A DNA stretch of 64,000 bases from an uncultured Pirellulaceae bacterium (GTDB lineage Bacteria; Planctomycetota; Planctomycetia; Pirellulales; Pirellulaceae). Position numbers and translations under genes: made by a program. The stretch spans positions 1 through 64,000 of the forward strand of contig CALFUT010000008.1 of assembly GCA_937929805.1 (NCBI GenBank), read 5' to 3'. This document shows, one piece after another, positions 46,920 through 56,765 of this stretch. Position 1 is the first letter of the stretch. Every line of letters starts with the position of its first letter. The notes under the pieces were generated by a model that saw only the letters and a program-made list of their open reading frames with translations, searched no databases and was not told the DNA's origin.

Positions 46920-47318
46920 CTACCAGTAACCGTCGGCTGCATGTTCAGCCCAATCTAACGCGGCAACATGGGGCCGCAATATTTCAGGGATGGGCAAGTT
47001 GAGATCTTTGGCAAACCAGACGGCCGTCAATGATGAGCAATCCGCAGAAGGATCCACCGCGTTGTAGCAAGTGAATCCACAAAAAAAAGTAAGTGGAGGA
47101 TAAGAGTCGCCGGGGCAGTCAAGTGACTCAATGAACACTGCCGAGGTCCCGCGAATCAATTCACGCGCGGTGTCAGCAAGTTCGCCAAGCACTTTTTTAC
47201 GGATGAGTTCAGCGCGGCCCTCAAGGAAGCCGTGATCGAAGGACCGAATGTGGATGGCGTTGAGGAGGATATTGCGACCACATGCAGTTCTGAACCAGCG
47301 TTCGTCACGATTCGTCAT
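46920..47318 (-). CDS. Hypothetical cytoplasmic protein
   Basis: 132 residues from the ATG ending at 47318 (12 more codons are open upstream). I do not recognise a family. The sequence has ordinary protein composition, starting MTNRDERWFRTACGRN, with a central ELADTARELIRGTSAVFIESLDCPGDSYPP and a C-terminus ending DWAEHAADGYW. It contains six Cys residues, three of them in FFCGFTCYNAVDPSADC. No signal peptide or membrane helix is visible. It is transcribed against its neighbours and lies in a region with a decayed gene, so it may belong to accessory DNA. Confidence 0.6.
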   Translation of the reverse strand: MTNRDERWFRTACGRNILLNAIHIRSFDHGFLEGRAELIRKKVLGELADTARELIRGTSAVFIESLDCPGDSYPPLTFFCGFTCYNAVDPSADCSSLTAVWFAKDLNLPIPEILRPHVAALDWAEHAADGYW

Positions 47319-47743
47319 CAGGTAACGCCCACTTATGAGGTTCGATTTAGCCAAAACATCTCAAAGCACAAAGCACTAAATTATCATGATAAGCCCGCAA
47401 AACAAATTTCATTCGCTTTGATTACGGGTTGGAATCGAGTGCCAGTTCGGATGCAATCATTCGAATGGTGTCAGATTGTGCTTGCGTGCCGTGCTGGCAT
47501 GAATCGAATGGGCTGGAGTCACCCTCTTTGGCTCTGGTACCCTCAGCGGCAATATTCGCGGCGAAACACACGAACCGATTCTTGGTTCGGATGGTTTTGA
47601 AGGAAGGCTGAATTGTAACAGGCGGTTGCAACGAGGTTGCCGCAATGACCTTTTGAAAGAGCTGCATGTCCGGACAAGGATGTCCGAAAACGATTGCCTC
47701 TGCCCAGGCAAGTCGTGTTGAAAAAACAGGTGAGTCGAGCGCA
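47319..47743. other. Intergenic stretch before the large secreted protein gene
   Basis: About 425 bases without a supported gene. An AT-rich patch at 47378-47395 (TAAATTATCATGATAAGC) could hold a promoter. TGTCCGGACA at 47667-47676 is a perfect 10-bp palindrome and GATGTCCGA follows 3 bases later, a possible operator; this is pattern only. Short open frames here have no family likeness. Confidence 0.45.
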
Positions 47744-50700
47744 ATGTTTTGCTCGTCCCGTCGGTGGCTATGCGCCTTTCTTGTCGCCACGTTTGCGTTG
47801 ATGATCGGCGGATGGACGCCTGTGGTCGTGGGTCAGAGGTTACTCGAAGCCGAAAGCGCGACCAGTGAGCAAGTAAATCTGCGACTGAGAGTTTCTTTGG
47901 GAGGCGGCACGGCTCGACGATGGGTTGGCACGATCTCAATCGAAGGGTCCGCAAAGTTCTCCAACGAATCGCCACGAGGGTTGTCGGCGGACGCGAATGC
48001 AGCGATGCAGTTGTTGCCGAACAGGATTGAAATTCGCCCAAGTGCTGAGACGAACTACAACGGGATTGATGTTTCGCTGACCGGATCTCCGGCATCGATT
48101 TTGAACGTCGATCTGGCTCCCGCTGATCAACCGGAGCAACGTCGGGCTTATGCGGTTCGCCTGAGCGACCTTGTGCAGACCGGCGACCATCGAGACCTTG
48201 ATCAAACGGGAAACCGTTGTTCGATTGAGCGAGTGCCCGGTGACCGGCTCAAATTTCAGATTGATCGAACCCATTTGATTTTTCATCCCGGTGAGCGGAT
48301 CAATTTTTCGCTGTCCGCGAATCGAACGCCGTTTAAGTCAAGCGCTTGTCGGTATCGCGTCGCGGTTACGAAGGCACGACAGACCAAGAGTCCGATCACA
48401 CCGTGGACGGCGACGGTTGCGTTGAACTGCGACGAGACAGGATCGGCCGCCGCGGTTCCAATTCGCTTAGAAGCTCCGATTGCTGAGGGAGTTTACGACC
48501 TTGCCGTCGAGCTTCAGCCGAGTGCTTTTTCCGCAGGCATGGCTAGACAGCCGAAAGTAACTCGCAAAGTTCAGTTCGTGGTGTTGGCAGATGCAGTGCC
48601 TCGTGAGCCAACATCGATGTTCAAACGAGAAGGTTGGAAACAGCACGCTAGGTTCTCTGCCTCTGAATTAATCGACCCTGGTAATATTGGTTGGTCAAAT
48701 CAGCTAACGAGCTCTATCACTCAGCTAAAGACGGGAGAATTTGGGCTCAAGGGTTCCGCTCATGGGTACGCGAACGCTCGCCGCCAGTTGGTCGATACCG
48801 TTGACGGAGCGGCGTTGCAGTTTGAACCCGGCGGCTGGCAAGCGATTCCTATTTCGGTTCCCGCGAGTAATGGTCCGTGCCTAATCGAAGTAGACTGCGT
48901 GGTCGACGGAGATTCTGCGTTAGGGATCAGCCTGTTGCAATTTGACGTTGCTGGTCAGGTTTCCTCACGGTGCCGAGATTCAGGTCTTATTTCCGAGCGA
49001 TCGATTGTTGAAAACGATTCGATCGCCAAACAAACGTATCGGTTGTACCACTGGCCAAATGAATCGGTGGCGTGGTTGGTGATTGCCAATCGTCACCCAA
49101 GCCAAAATTCAAAAGTTATGGACGTTCGCGTCCTGACGGGCCCGTCTCGGATCCCGATCTTGAACGCGTCGAATGCGAAAGGTTCGAAATCAAGTCAGCC
49201 AGCGTCGGACCTACCTACCAGTTCCAGCGTGGCAAGGCGAGGCATGATGGCATTGGTTGAGTCACCGGCATTCACAGACAATTTCGGCGCAAGCGAGTAC
49301 ATGGATTCATCGATGGGCCAGCCATTGGATGATTGGGTTACGTTCTATCAAGGAGTCGATCGTCTGGTACAGCACTTGAAAGCGCGCAATTTGGCGGGTG
49401 CGTTTGTTGCAGTGGCGGCCGATGGAAGTGGTTTGTATCCGAGCCAAACGTTGCAGCCGGGGCCGCTTTATGACACGGGCTGTTTTCTGGGGAATGGGAA
49501 CGACCCAATTCGTAAGGACGTGGTCGAGTTGATGTTTCGAATGTTTGAACGAGAGCAGTTAAAGCTGGTTCCCGTTTTGTCGCTCAATGGACCACTGCCG
49601 GGAATCAGTTCGACGGGTGAAGCTGAATTGGTTGACTACAACGGACTGTCGTTGCCGCCGGAAGGAGACAATCGATTGCCTCGGCACAACCCGATAGCTC
49701 CCGCGGTTCAAAATTCCGTGGAGCAAGTCGTTGCGGAGCTGGTTGAACGGTATCAACATCATGATTCGTTTCGCGGCGTCGCGATTGCCTGCCGGCCGGA
49801 TACGGTGGCGTTGCTGCCGGGCGAACATTGGGCTTGTGACCAACTGACGATGGAACGTTTTCTGGCGTCGGTCAATATCGATGACGTGGACCGAGACAAC
49901 CTTCAGACTCGTGAGGATATCGCTCGCTTTTTGGCCGGGCCGCAACGTAAACGTTGGTTGGCTTGGCGAGCGGCTCAGATGTCGGATTTTTACCAGCGAT
50001 TGGGAAGTATCGTTAGCGAGAAATTGGCGGCTGGCACACTTTATCTGGCTCCGATTGATTTGTATCGGAACGCGGAGGTTGCTGCTTCGCTGAATCCTGC
50101 CCTGCACTCATCCCCAGATTATCGAAGTGCCATGTTAAAGCTGGGGTTCGACTCATCTTGGTTGTCTGAGGATACAGGAAACCAGTCAATCGTCGTGCTG
50201 AACCCGCACCGCATTTCACCAAGTGATTCACTCGCGTCGCAGCGGGTCGATGCTCACGTGTCACACCTTGATCAGATGAACGATCTGTTTCGACGTCGTA
50301 AGGATTCAGGTGACTTGTTTGTCCATCGCAGCAATTGGGTCCATTTTGCTCAGCTGGAACAAGAGCCACCATTCAAAAATCAGCAAGCACCGTTGATGCG
50401 TCGGCAACAGTTGATGCCCGCAGGGGCTTTGAACGGGCGTCGGTTTGTCGAAAGATTATTTGCGACCGATGCAAAACTGCTGGTCGATAGCAGTTGGGCG
50501 ATTCCGGTCGTCGAAGATGAGCAGCTGACCGAACTGAGTCGAGCATATGTGCAGCTGCCTTCAGTTCCATTTGCAGACGTTGTGGCGGTTGATTCGGATG
50601 GCGTATCAAAAATTCTCAATCGGTCGCTGCCAGTTGTGGTCAGACAGGCCGCAACAAAAGGCGGCGTTTGGTTTTACGCGGTGAACGCTTCGCCGTGGCC

Positions 50701-52051
50701 AATCAACGTTCGTGTTCAATTGGACGGATCGCAGTCTGTCGAAAGAAGGTCTGACGGAGATGCCGACGATCGTGTTGAGTCGTCGTTTGTCTCGCTGTCG
50801 GAAAGTTTAATTGATTCGAAAGCCCTGAAACCGTTCGAAGAAGGCGGCAATCGTTTCGTTGCGTTTATGGTTCCGCCATGGAGCTTGGTCGCCGGGCGAT
50901 CCGATGATGTGAAGGCGGGTTTGAGTAATTACTCGATTGAATTCCCTGTGGATGCCGATCTGCAACTTAAAAAACGAATTTATCGCCTTCAGTCTTTGTT
51001 GGTTCGATCAACGGAAACGCCGCCGCTTGACGTCCTGACCAACTCGGGCTTCGAGACGGAAACGGTAGAAACCGCGTCGCGCGATGGAGTGACGGGCTTG
51101 GCCGCTGGTTCGACGGTAGCCGGTTGGACCAATGGTCCTAATGGTGGCGTGGGACGTGTGGGTCAGGAAAACGGCGGCAAGAGCGTGCAGCTTGAAACGG
51201 CAGATGTGTACGATGGTGATCGAGCGATTCGGCTTACCAACGAATCGAACACGCCGGTTTGGGTTCGAAGTAACGAGTTCTCCGCGCCTGAAACGGGCAG
51301 GCTTTCAGTGTCCGCTTGGTTGAAAATCGATCAGCCAGATCTGCCGCTGCGGATCTCGCTCGAGGGTGAATCGGGCTCTTCGACCTATTATCGATTTGGA
51401 GAAATCGGCGGGCGGGTCTCGGCAGACGATGGCAATCAAGCAGGCTCACAATGGCAGCGATTTGCTGTCCACTTTGACGACTTACCGATTGAGAATTTGG
51501 ATCGGCTGCGAGTCGGATTCGACTTGATGGGGCCGGGTTCGGTGATGATCGATCGCGTCGAGATTTTCGATCGTTGGTTTGACGAGAATGATTCGAAAGC
51601 GATTACGCAGTTACTCGCGACGGCCAGCACTTTGCTGTCGACGCCGGCCACTTACGATCGATGCCGACGGCTGTTGGAAAGCTATTGGCCTCGGTTTCTA
51701 ACCGAACATTTCGAAGATCAATTTGGACAACTCGCGGGTAACGACCAGTCACCGGCATCGGTCGGACAAGAGGTTGGCAAGCAAGGCCAGAAGTTACGTG
51801 CGCGCTCGGTTTCTTGGCCACTGAAAAAGCCCCTGCTTAAAACGCCGTCATTCACAAAGCCCGTCGACGAATCAACCGAGCATGATGGGCAGCCGCCTCG
51901 AAAGGCGATTCAACAATCCATCGAAAAGTCGGAATCGGGTGCCCATTCTGAACGACCAAGGGCTACGGCATCGGGGTCATCAAGCGGCAAACAGAAATTC
52001 CGCTTTCGCAGCGTCTTTGCCCCTCGCGCGCCAGATTCGACCAAGCCGTAG
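47744..52051 (+). CDS. Very large secreted protein, GH10-like/carbohydrate-binding plan, unknown function
   Basis: 1435 residues from the ATG at 47744, chosen because a Sec signal follows (SSRRWLCAFLVATFALMIGG, cleavage near VVVGQ). Residues 30-330 look like beta-sandwich modules. Residues 480-830 resemble a TIM-barrel glycosidase-like domain: WVTFYQGVDRLVQHLKARNLAGAFVAVAADGSGLYPS, FEREQLKLVPVLSLNGPLPG, VEQVVAELVERYQHHDSFRGVAI. Around 1130-1290 a carbohydrate-binding-like module occurs (VLTNSGFETE, AIRLTNESNTPVWVRSNEF, ISLEGESGSSTYYRFGEI). The C-terminus is polar and basic (KQKFRFRSVFAPRAP). Catalytic Glu pairs cannot be assigned. It is transcribed towards the glycan cluster. Confidence 0.8.
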   Translation: MFCSSRRWLCAFLVATFALMIGGWTPVVVGQRLLEAESATSEQVNLRLRVSLGGGTARRWVGTISIEGSAKFSNESPRGLSADANAAMQLLPNRIEIRPSAETNYNGIDVSLTGSPASILNVDLAPADQPEQRRAYAVRLSDLVQTGDHRDLDQTGNRCSIERVPGDRLKFQIDRTHLIFHPGERINFSLSANRTPFKSSACRYRVAVTKARQTKSPITPWTATVALNCDETGSAAAVPIRLEAPIAEGVYDLAVELQPSAFSAGMARQPKVTRKVQFVVLADAVPREPTSMFKREGWKQHARFSASELIDPGNIGWSNQLTSSITQLKTGEFGLKGSAHGYANARRQLVDTVDGAALQFEPGGWQAIPISVPASNGPCLIEVDCVVDGDSALGISLLQFDVAGQVSSRCRDSGLISERSIVENDSIAKQTYRLYHWPNESVAWLVIANRHPSQNSKVMDVRVLTGPSRIPILNASNAKGSKSSQPASDLPTSSSVARRGMMALVESPAFTDNFGASEYMDSSMGQPLDDWVTFYQGVDRLVQHLKARNLAGAFVAVAADGSGLYPSQTLQPGPLYDTGCFLGNGNDPIRKDVVELMFRMFEREQLKLVPVLSLNGPLPGISSTGEAELVDYNGLSLPPEGDNRLPRHNPIAPAVQNSVEQVVAELVERYQHHDSFRGVAIACRPDTVALLPGEHWACDQLTMERFLASVNIDDVDRDNLQTREDIARFLAGPQRKRWLAWRAAQMSDFYQRLGSIVSEKLAAGTLYLAPIDLYRNAEVAASLNPALHSSPDYRSAMLKLGFDSSWLSEDTGNQSIVVLNPHRISPSDSLASQRVDAHVSHLDQMNDLFRRRKDSGDLFVHRSNWVHFAQLEQEPPFKNQQAPLMRRQQLMPAGALNGRRFVERLFATDAKLLVDSSWAIPVVEDEQLTELSRAYVQLPSVPFADVVAVDSDGVSKILNRSLPVVVRQAATKGGVWFYAVNASPWPINVRVQLDGSQSVERRSDGDADDRVESSFVSLSESLIDSKALKPFEEGGNRFVAFMVPPWSLVAGRSDDVKAGLSNYSIEFPVDADLQLKKRIYRLQSLLVRSTETPPLDVLTNSGFETETVETASRDGVTGLAAGSTVAGWTNGPNGGVGRVGQENGGKSVQLETADVYDGDRAIRLTNESNTPVWVRSNEFSAPETGRLSVSAWLKIDQPDLPLRISLEGESGSSTYYRFGEIGGRVSADDGNQAGSQWQRFAVHFDDLPIENLDRLRVGFDLMGPGSVMIDRVEIFDRWFDENDSKAITQLLATASTLLSTPATYDRCRRLLESYWPRFLTEHFEDQFGQLAGNDQSPASVGQEVGKQGQKLRARSVSWPLKKPLLKTPSFTKPVDESTEHDGQPPRKAIQQSIEKSESGAHSERPRATASGSSSGKQKFRFRSVFAPRAPDSTKP

Positions 52052-52129
52052 TGAGAATGGTTTTCGGGAACCACGCCACTGCCGAGTAGACCGATCGATT
52101 AAAGCTTTTAAGCTTCATGCGAAACGCGA

Positions 52130-52885
52130 TCAGCTTTGCCGCAGAAAGTACTGAGGAATCTTTCTGAATGGTTTGGTGAATCTCAAGCCAAACGGAGGTC
52201 TCAAACCATTCTCGATCCACGCGACTTTGTCGGCCGAGTTCGCATTCATGCGGTTTTCGATTGAGGCATTGCTTTCACCACCTACTCGCATTTTCACGGC
52301 GACTTCAGGAATGTAGCCAACACTGATTTGATTACGAACCATTAATCGAACCATGCATTCGTAGTCGGCCGCCGACCCATGATCAATTCGATAGTCACCG
52401 AATTTGTCGTAGATTTCGCGTTTGATATAAACCGTCGGGTGGGGCGGCATCCAGCCGAAGCGGAATTTGCTGACAAAATAATCGCCCGATTTCCAGTAGC
52501 GAATGACGCGATCAAGATCCTCAAAATCGACGTAAGTTAGGTCCGCGTAGACGGCGTCGTAGTCGCCACTTTGAAATTTTTCCTGCACTCGCTGGATTAC
52601 CGACTGGTCCGCAAACAAGTCGTCAGCGTGAAGGAAGCCAACGACATCGCCGGTGGATGCCGCGATTCCTTTATTCAAGGCATCGTAAATCCCGGAATCC
52701 GGCTCCCGAATTGCAATGTCGATCGTGTCGCGATTTGCTTCGATAATGTCAGGGGTGCCATCGGATGACATTCCATCGACCAAGACATGTTCAAGGTCGG
52801 AGCAATCCTGATCGGCGACGCTCTTGATCGCATCGGCAATCGTCGCTTCTCGGTTGTAGACAGCGGTAATGACAGAAATTTTCAA
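52130..52885 (-). CDS. Family 2 glycosyltransferase (WcaE-like)
   Basis: GT-A fold glycosyltransferase, about 251 residues. The start is probably TTG ending at 52885, with GAGG 5 bases before it, giving KISVITAVYNREATI at once; the longer frame would overlap wecB. Nucleotide-sugar motifs are visible: VDGMSSDGTPDII (about 36-48), REPDSGIYDALNKGI, and the DxD-like LHADD at about 84-88. HPTVYIKREIYDKFGDY and HGSAADYECMVRLM are also typical of this group. It is expected to add one sugar to a lipid-linked or surface oligosaccharide at the membrane. It lies directly downstream of wecB. Confidence 0.9.
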   Translation of the reverse strand: MKISVITAVYNREATIADAIKSVADQDCSDLEHVLVDGMSSDGTPDIIEANRDTIDIAIREPDSGIYDALNKGIAASTGDVVGFLHADDLFADQSVIQRVQEKFQSGDYDAVYADLTYVDFEDLDRVIRYWKSGDYFVSKFRFGWMPPHPTVYIKREIYDKFGDYRIDHGSAADYECMVRLMVRNQISVGYIPEVAVKMRVGGESNASIENRMNANSADKVAWIENGLRPPFGLRFTKPFRKIPQYFLRQS

Positions 52886-52907
52886 TGGAGCCTCTTTTGA
52901 TCGCTGG

Positions 52908-54044
52908 CTACTGGAGGAATTCCTTGACGGTATCCGCAATCCGTGTTGCCGCTTTACCATCGCCGTAAGGATTTTTTGCCTGAGCCATCTTTTCGTACGC
53001 TGCCTGATCGTTGATCAGCGTATTGACGTTGGCAATGATGTTGTCGGCGACTGCTCCAACAAGCTGGACCGTTCCCGCATCAACACCTTCTGGTCGCTCG
53101 GTCGTGTCACGCATGACAAGAACTGGCTTGCCAAGCGATGGAGCCTCCTCTTGAACGCCGCCAGAGTCGGTCAGAGCAATTCGACAGTGATTCATCAACA
53201 TCAAGAACTCGGAATATGGTTGAGGCGGAATTAGCTTGATATTGGCAAACTGCCCAAGGGTGTCATAAACCGGTTTTTGAACTTTCGGATTCAGGTGAAC
53301 CGGGTAGACGAACAACCACGTGGGATGAGCTTTTGCCAGTGTCGAAAGCGCCGTGCAAATCTCGTCAAAACCTCCACCAAAGTTCTCGCGTCGATGGCCC
53401 GTTATCAACACGTATGGTTTTTGCGTGAAATCCTCGCCAATTACTTCGATCAGTTTTGCCTTTAGCGGAGCTTGGTTTTCAGCCGACTCTTGGCGAGCGA
53501 TTTCCAGATGCAAGGCATCGATCACCGTGTTGCCCGTGACGTGAACCGTACTTTCATCCACCCGCTCATGTAGCAAGTTCGATTTGCTTTTTTCTGTCGG
53601 CGGGAAGTGCAAGCTGACTAGCGGGCAGGCCAGTTTGCGATTGGCTTCTTCAGGAAACGGGGATCGAATGTTTCCGGTCCGCAACCCTGCTTCGACATGC
53701 CCGACAGGAATGCCCCGATAAAAGCAACAAAGTGCTGCCGCGAAGACAGTTGTCGTGTCACCCTGCACCAGTGCCATATCGGGCTTGGTTTTCTCCAGCA
53801 GTTCATCGATTCGAGTGATCAACCGAGCTGTCAGCGAGGGCAGCGTTTGGTTGGGCTGCATGACTTGGAGATCATGGTCAACCTTGATTTCGAAAAGGTC
53901 CACGACTTGTTGCAGCATCTCTTTATGCTGCCCCGTCGAGATCACGATTGGTTCGAGGCCATCGGCCGCTTCGATGGCTTTCACCACCGGAGCCATCTTG
54001 ATTCCCTCGGGGCGCGTACCCATGAAGATTGCAATTTTTTTCAT
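52908..54044 (-). CDS. wecB: UDP-N-acetylglucosamine 2-epimerase
   Basis: 378 residues, full family length. It interconverts UDP-GlcNAc and UDP-ManNAc, supplying ManNAc for surface polysaccharides. The GT-B-like fold is recognisable from MGTRPEGIKMAPVV at the start, QGDTTTVFAAAL, GHVEAGLRT, FPEEANRKLA, VTGNTVIDAL, the conserved VLITGHRRENFG, LTDSGGVQEEAPSLGKPVLVMRDTTERPEG and a C-terminal NPYGDGKAA. The catalytic Asp, Glu and His positions of the family all appear intact. The two-gene unit with the GT2 downstream has 22 bases between. Confidence 0.97.
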   Translation of the reverse strand: MKKIAIFMGTRPEGIKMAPVVKAIEAADGLEPIVISTGQHKEMLQQVVDLFEIKVDHDLQVMQPNQTLPSLTARLITRIDELLEKTKPDMALVQGDTTTVFAAALCCFYRGIPVGHVEAGLRTGNIRSPFPEEANRKLACPLVSLHFPPTEKSKSNLLHERVDESTVHVTGNTVIDALHLEIARQESAENQAPLKAKLIEVIGEDFTQKPYVLITGHRRENFGGGFDEICTALSTLAKAHPTWLFVYPVHLNPKVQKPVYDTLGQFANIKLIPPQPYSEFLMLMNHCRIALTDSGGVQEEAPSLGKPVLVMRDTTERPEGVDAGTVQLVGAVADNIIANVNTLINDQAAYEKMAQAKNPYGDGKAATRIADTVKEFLQ

Positions 54045-54196
54045 GCTCGGTAAGTGTTTTAAGATTCGCGATAAAGGTTACGTTGGGCCTTCGGCAACTC
54101 AGTTCCCGGCACTCTAACATATAGCCGCGTAGTTGCATAATTCCCTAAAGAACCAAGTGGTTTGCGGTGATACAATAGAAAATTAATTTTCTGAAT

Positions 54197-55615
54197 TTAC
54201 CTTCTGGTGCGAGCAAGTGATTCACCGACCGCAATCGCGTATGCAGCCGAGCTGTTCTCAGTATTCTTGTTCTCCACTTTCAAATAATATTGGCCTGCCG
54301 CCAAGTTGCGGATGTACAAGTGTTCGAGGTTGTCTACTTCGCTGTCGCTTCGTTCGATTAGTAGATCAGGGGCGTCTGGCTGCATTCTGTAGAGCTCTAG
54401 CTTTAAGTCAGCCAATGAAGTTTTTGGTAAAAATTCGCCCGGTGCTTCACTACCGTTGGTCACGGCCAAGTTCCATGTTAATACCACCGACAAAGTTAGG
54501 GGGCGTGTTTTGGGTCGTGATTGAAAAGTGTAAACCCTCGAATCGCCCGGTGGCAGATTGCCATTTCGATCCCAACCGGCCGGGGTGTGACGTATCTTGG
54601 ATTTACCGGCGTTTAGCGTGCCGGGCCAGCGTCCATTTTTTTGAATTTGGTAGCTGTTAAGCAGATTGATTTCGCCGGCGCCATAAACCGTATCAAGCGG
54701 CTGGCTTTCGGAGTGACTCCAAGAGGGGAACTCCTCTTTGGTTGCTCCCGCTAATAAAATTGCTTTCATGGTGGTGGGTTTTACCGCGTCCGTTTTTGCG
54801 CCGGTTTGGTGCAAGACTGCGGCACATGCACTGACGACGCTGGTGGCTCCGCTTGTACTGTGCACACCGGTGGTCACGGGTCTAGGGGCGACGATGTCAA
54901 CGGTGAGCCGTCCTTTGCCGTTGAGGGTGGTCTTGCCGGACGAGTGTTCACCATCGCTGCGGCCAACGCCGATTACGTTGTACGCTTGGATGAGAAGAGC
55001 TGGAACTTTACTGTTCGCTTTGTTGTTTGCGCCGACAACGGTTGTCATTTTGGAGTTTGCGATAACGTAGTCCAGACGCTGCAACGCGTTTTCGGCTAAC
55101 GCTTTCGTAAAGGCATTGGACGTATGGACGATATAGCTGTGGGTTGAAACATCAAAAGGTTGAGGCCTCGGCATCTGGTTTGGGGTTCTGTCACCCGGAT
55201 GGTTTGTTCCCAATTGATTGAAAATCCAGTTGTTCGCACCCGCAATCGCGATAGGCGGGGAGCCGCGTTTGCCAAGTCCATCGGCAATTCCGACACCGTT
55301 GGCGTACATCGCGATTCCTAGAGAGGTCGCGTGCGCGTTCTTGCCCTGGTTCAAAGCAAACGGTGAGACAAATGTTTTCCCTTTGAATTGAGGAGCCTTT
55401 TGATCAGGAGAAAACGAGACACCGCGGCCGATGCTCTTGTCGGTGCGCTCACTTTCGACATGCAAAAATCGGACGCCGGTTCCATTGGTTCGTTGCTTTC
55501 CAGCGATTTTTTGCAGACGCCCTTGTCCAATTGCCACGTTTTGGGCAACTGAAGAATTGGGGGCAGCGAATGCCATGACAAAAAGCAAGGCTGCAAGAAA
55601 ATTGAGGTAGTTCAT
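54197..55615 (-). CDS. Exported subtilase-like (S8) protein with doubtful activity
   Basis: 472 residues with a Sec signal (1-24). The body follows the S8 subtilase plan: His95 in NAHATSLG where HGTH is usual; TTVVGANN (191-198) for the strand ending with the oxyanion Asn; IGVGRSDG, VDIVAP; and Ser259 in SGATSVVSACAAVL for the GTSxAxP motif. The N-terminal Asp motif (VAVIDTG in active enzymes) seems to be GVRFLHVESE, with no Asp. A C-terminal beta domain (about 350-465), ending like a PPC domain, follows. I infer a secreted subtilase relative that may be inactive or use another acid. It stands alone, divergent from the SGNH gene. Confidence 0.7.
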   Translation of the reverse strand: MNYLNFLAALLFVMAFAAPNSSVAQNVAIGQGRLQKIAGKQRTNGTGVRFLHVESERTDKSIGRGVSFSPDQKAPQFKGKTFVSPFALNQGKNAHATSLGIAMYANGVGIADGLGKRGSPPIAIAGANNWIFNQLGTNHPGDRTPNQMPRPQPFDVSTHSYIVHTSNAFTKALAENALQRLDYVIANSKMTTVVGANNKANSKVPALLIQAYNVIGVGRSDGEHSSGKTTLNGKGRLTVDIVAPRPVTTGVHSTSGATSVVSACAAVLHQTGAKTDAVKPTTMKAILLAGATKEEFPSWSHSESQPLDTVYGAGEINLLNSYQIQKNGRWPGTLNAGKSKIRHTPAGWDRNGNLPPGDSRVYTFQSRPKTRPLTLSVVLTWNLAVTNGSEAPGEFLPKTSLADLKLELYRMQPDAPDLLIERSDSEVDNLEHLYIRNLAAGQYYLKVENKNTENSSAAYAIAVGESLARTRR

Positions 55616-55750
55616 AAAAGACGATTAGCTAGACTGAGGCGAACAGTTGTTAAGCAAATGCAGGTTTCGAATTGAGAGCACGTAACGGGTTCATATTTTG
55701 GGAACAGAGCCAGCTGCGAAGCAACCAGCACATTGATTTAGGTTTCGTAT

Positions 55751-56641
55751 ATGCGTTTGAAACGCCGCCATGGATATTTCTTGGTAATCGCTGCGGTGGT
55801 ATCTCTGTTAGGAGCCGAATGGTCAGCTCGGCAATTGTTTGGGTTAGGGAATCCGCCGCTGTACGTCGCCGACCCGAGAATTGAGTACTTGTTGGCACCC
55901 GGAGAATATCGTTTACGCACCCAGCGGGTTAACGTTAATCGTTGGCACATGCGATCAGTCGAAGCTGATAAATTTGACGCTCTGATTATAGGCGATAGTG
56001 TCGTGAACGGTATTCCAGGAATCGATCAATGTGAGCTTGCAAGCTCATGCTTGGCTTTTGCCCATAACTTAGCAGTTGGAAACGTTTCCGCACCTAGTTG
56101 GGGCCCCCAAAACCAGCTTGAGTACGTCCGGAAGTTTGGATTGTTCGATGCAAAGCGAGTGTTCGTCGTGGTGTCCGATCATGATGCCGCAGATATTCCT
56201 ACGTTTGAGCCATTGGTGGGAGTTGATTTTTCATATCCATCAAAACGGCCTGCCTGCGGAATCTCTGATGGGGTAAGTCGATTGGTTCACGCGGTAGAAA
56301 GAAAGTACTTGTCGACGCCGCTCAGTGCCAAAAAGGAACTTGTCGTCGATCCTCTAGCGATTGCAAGTTTTGAATCCTTATTGAAGGAATGTGTTGAGGC
56401 GGGAGCAGAGGTCACCGTTTTTTTTCACCCGACGAGAAACGCCCTGCGGGATAGTTCTTTAGGTCGCTCAGCGCTAGAGGGTGTTGCCAAGAAATTGCAA
56501 TTGCGACGATGCGAGCTGAATTTCGATTCGAATTGCTATGCCGACGGAATCCATCTAAACGCACTCGGTCAGCGCAGACTAGCTGAGCAAATCGCGGATT
56601 CGATTTTCGCCAATACTGAGAAATCAGAAGCAGCTAATTAG
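55751..56641 (+). CDS. SGNH/GDSL-like membrane-anchored hydrolase
   Basis: 296 residues. A basic start and hydrophobic segment (8-22) suggest a signal anchor. The SGNH blocks are recognisable: ALIIGDSVVNG with Ser83 (block I), LAVGNVSAPSWGPQNQLEY with Gly and Asn (blocks II-III), and YADGIHLNALGQRRLAEQI with Asp265 and His268 (block V). This family includes polysaccharide O-acetyl esterases and O-acetyltransferases of the AlgX/AlgJ type. With the acetyltransferases in the same locus, a role in O-acetylation of the surface glycan is likely but inferred. Confidence 0.8.
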   Translation: MRLKRRHGYFLVIAAVVSLLGAEWSARQLFGLGNPPLYVADPRIEYLLAPGEYRLRTQRVNVNRWHMRSVEADKFDALIIGDSVVNGIPGIDQCELASSCLAFAHNLAVGNVSAPSWGPQNQLEYVRKFGLFDAKRVFVVVSDHDAADIPTFEPLVGVDFSYPSKRPACGISDGVSRLVHAVERKYLSTPLSAKKELVVDPLAIASFESLLKECVEAGAEVTVFFHPTRNALRDSSLGRSALEGVAKKLQLRRCELNFDSNCYADGIHLNALGQRRLAEQIADSIFANTEKSEAAN

Positions 56642-56765
56642 TTGGTTTTCGTTAGATTGACAACCAGTGAAAAGTTTGTGCGGTTATAATTTCGTGACTA
56701 AGGCCAACCAGCAACCTCGTTTTCGGTTGGTCATGAATCGTAGAAACCAGCTACTAAGGAATGAA

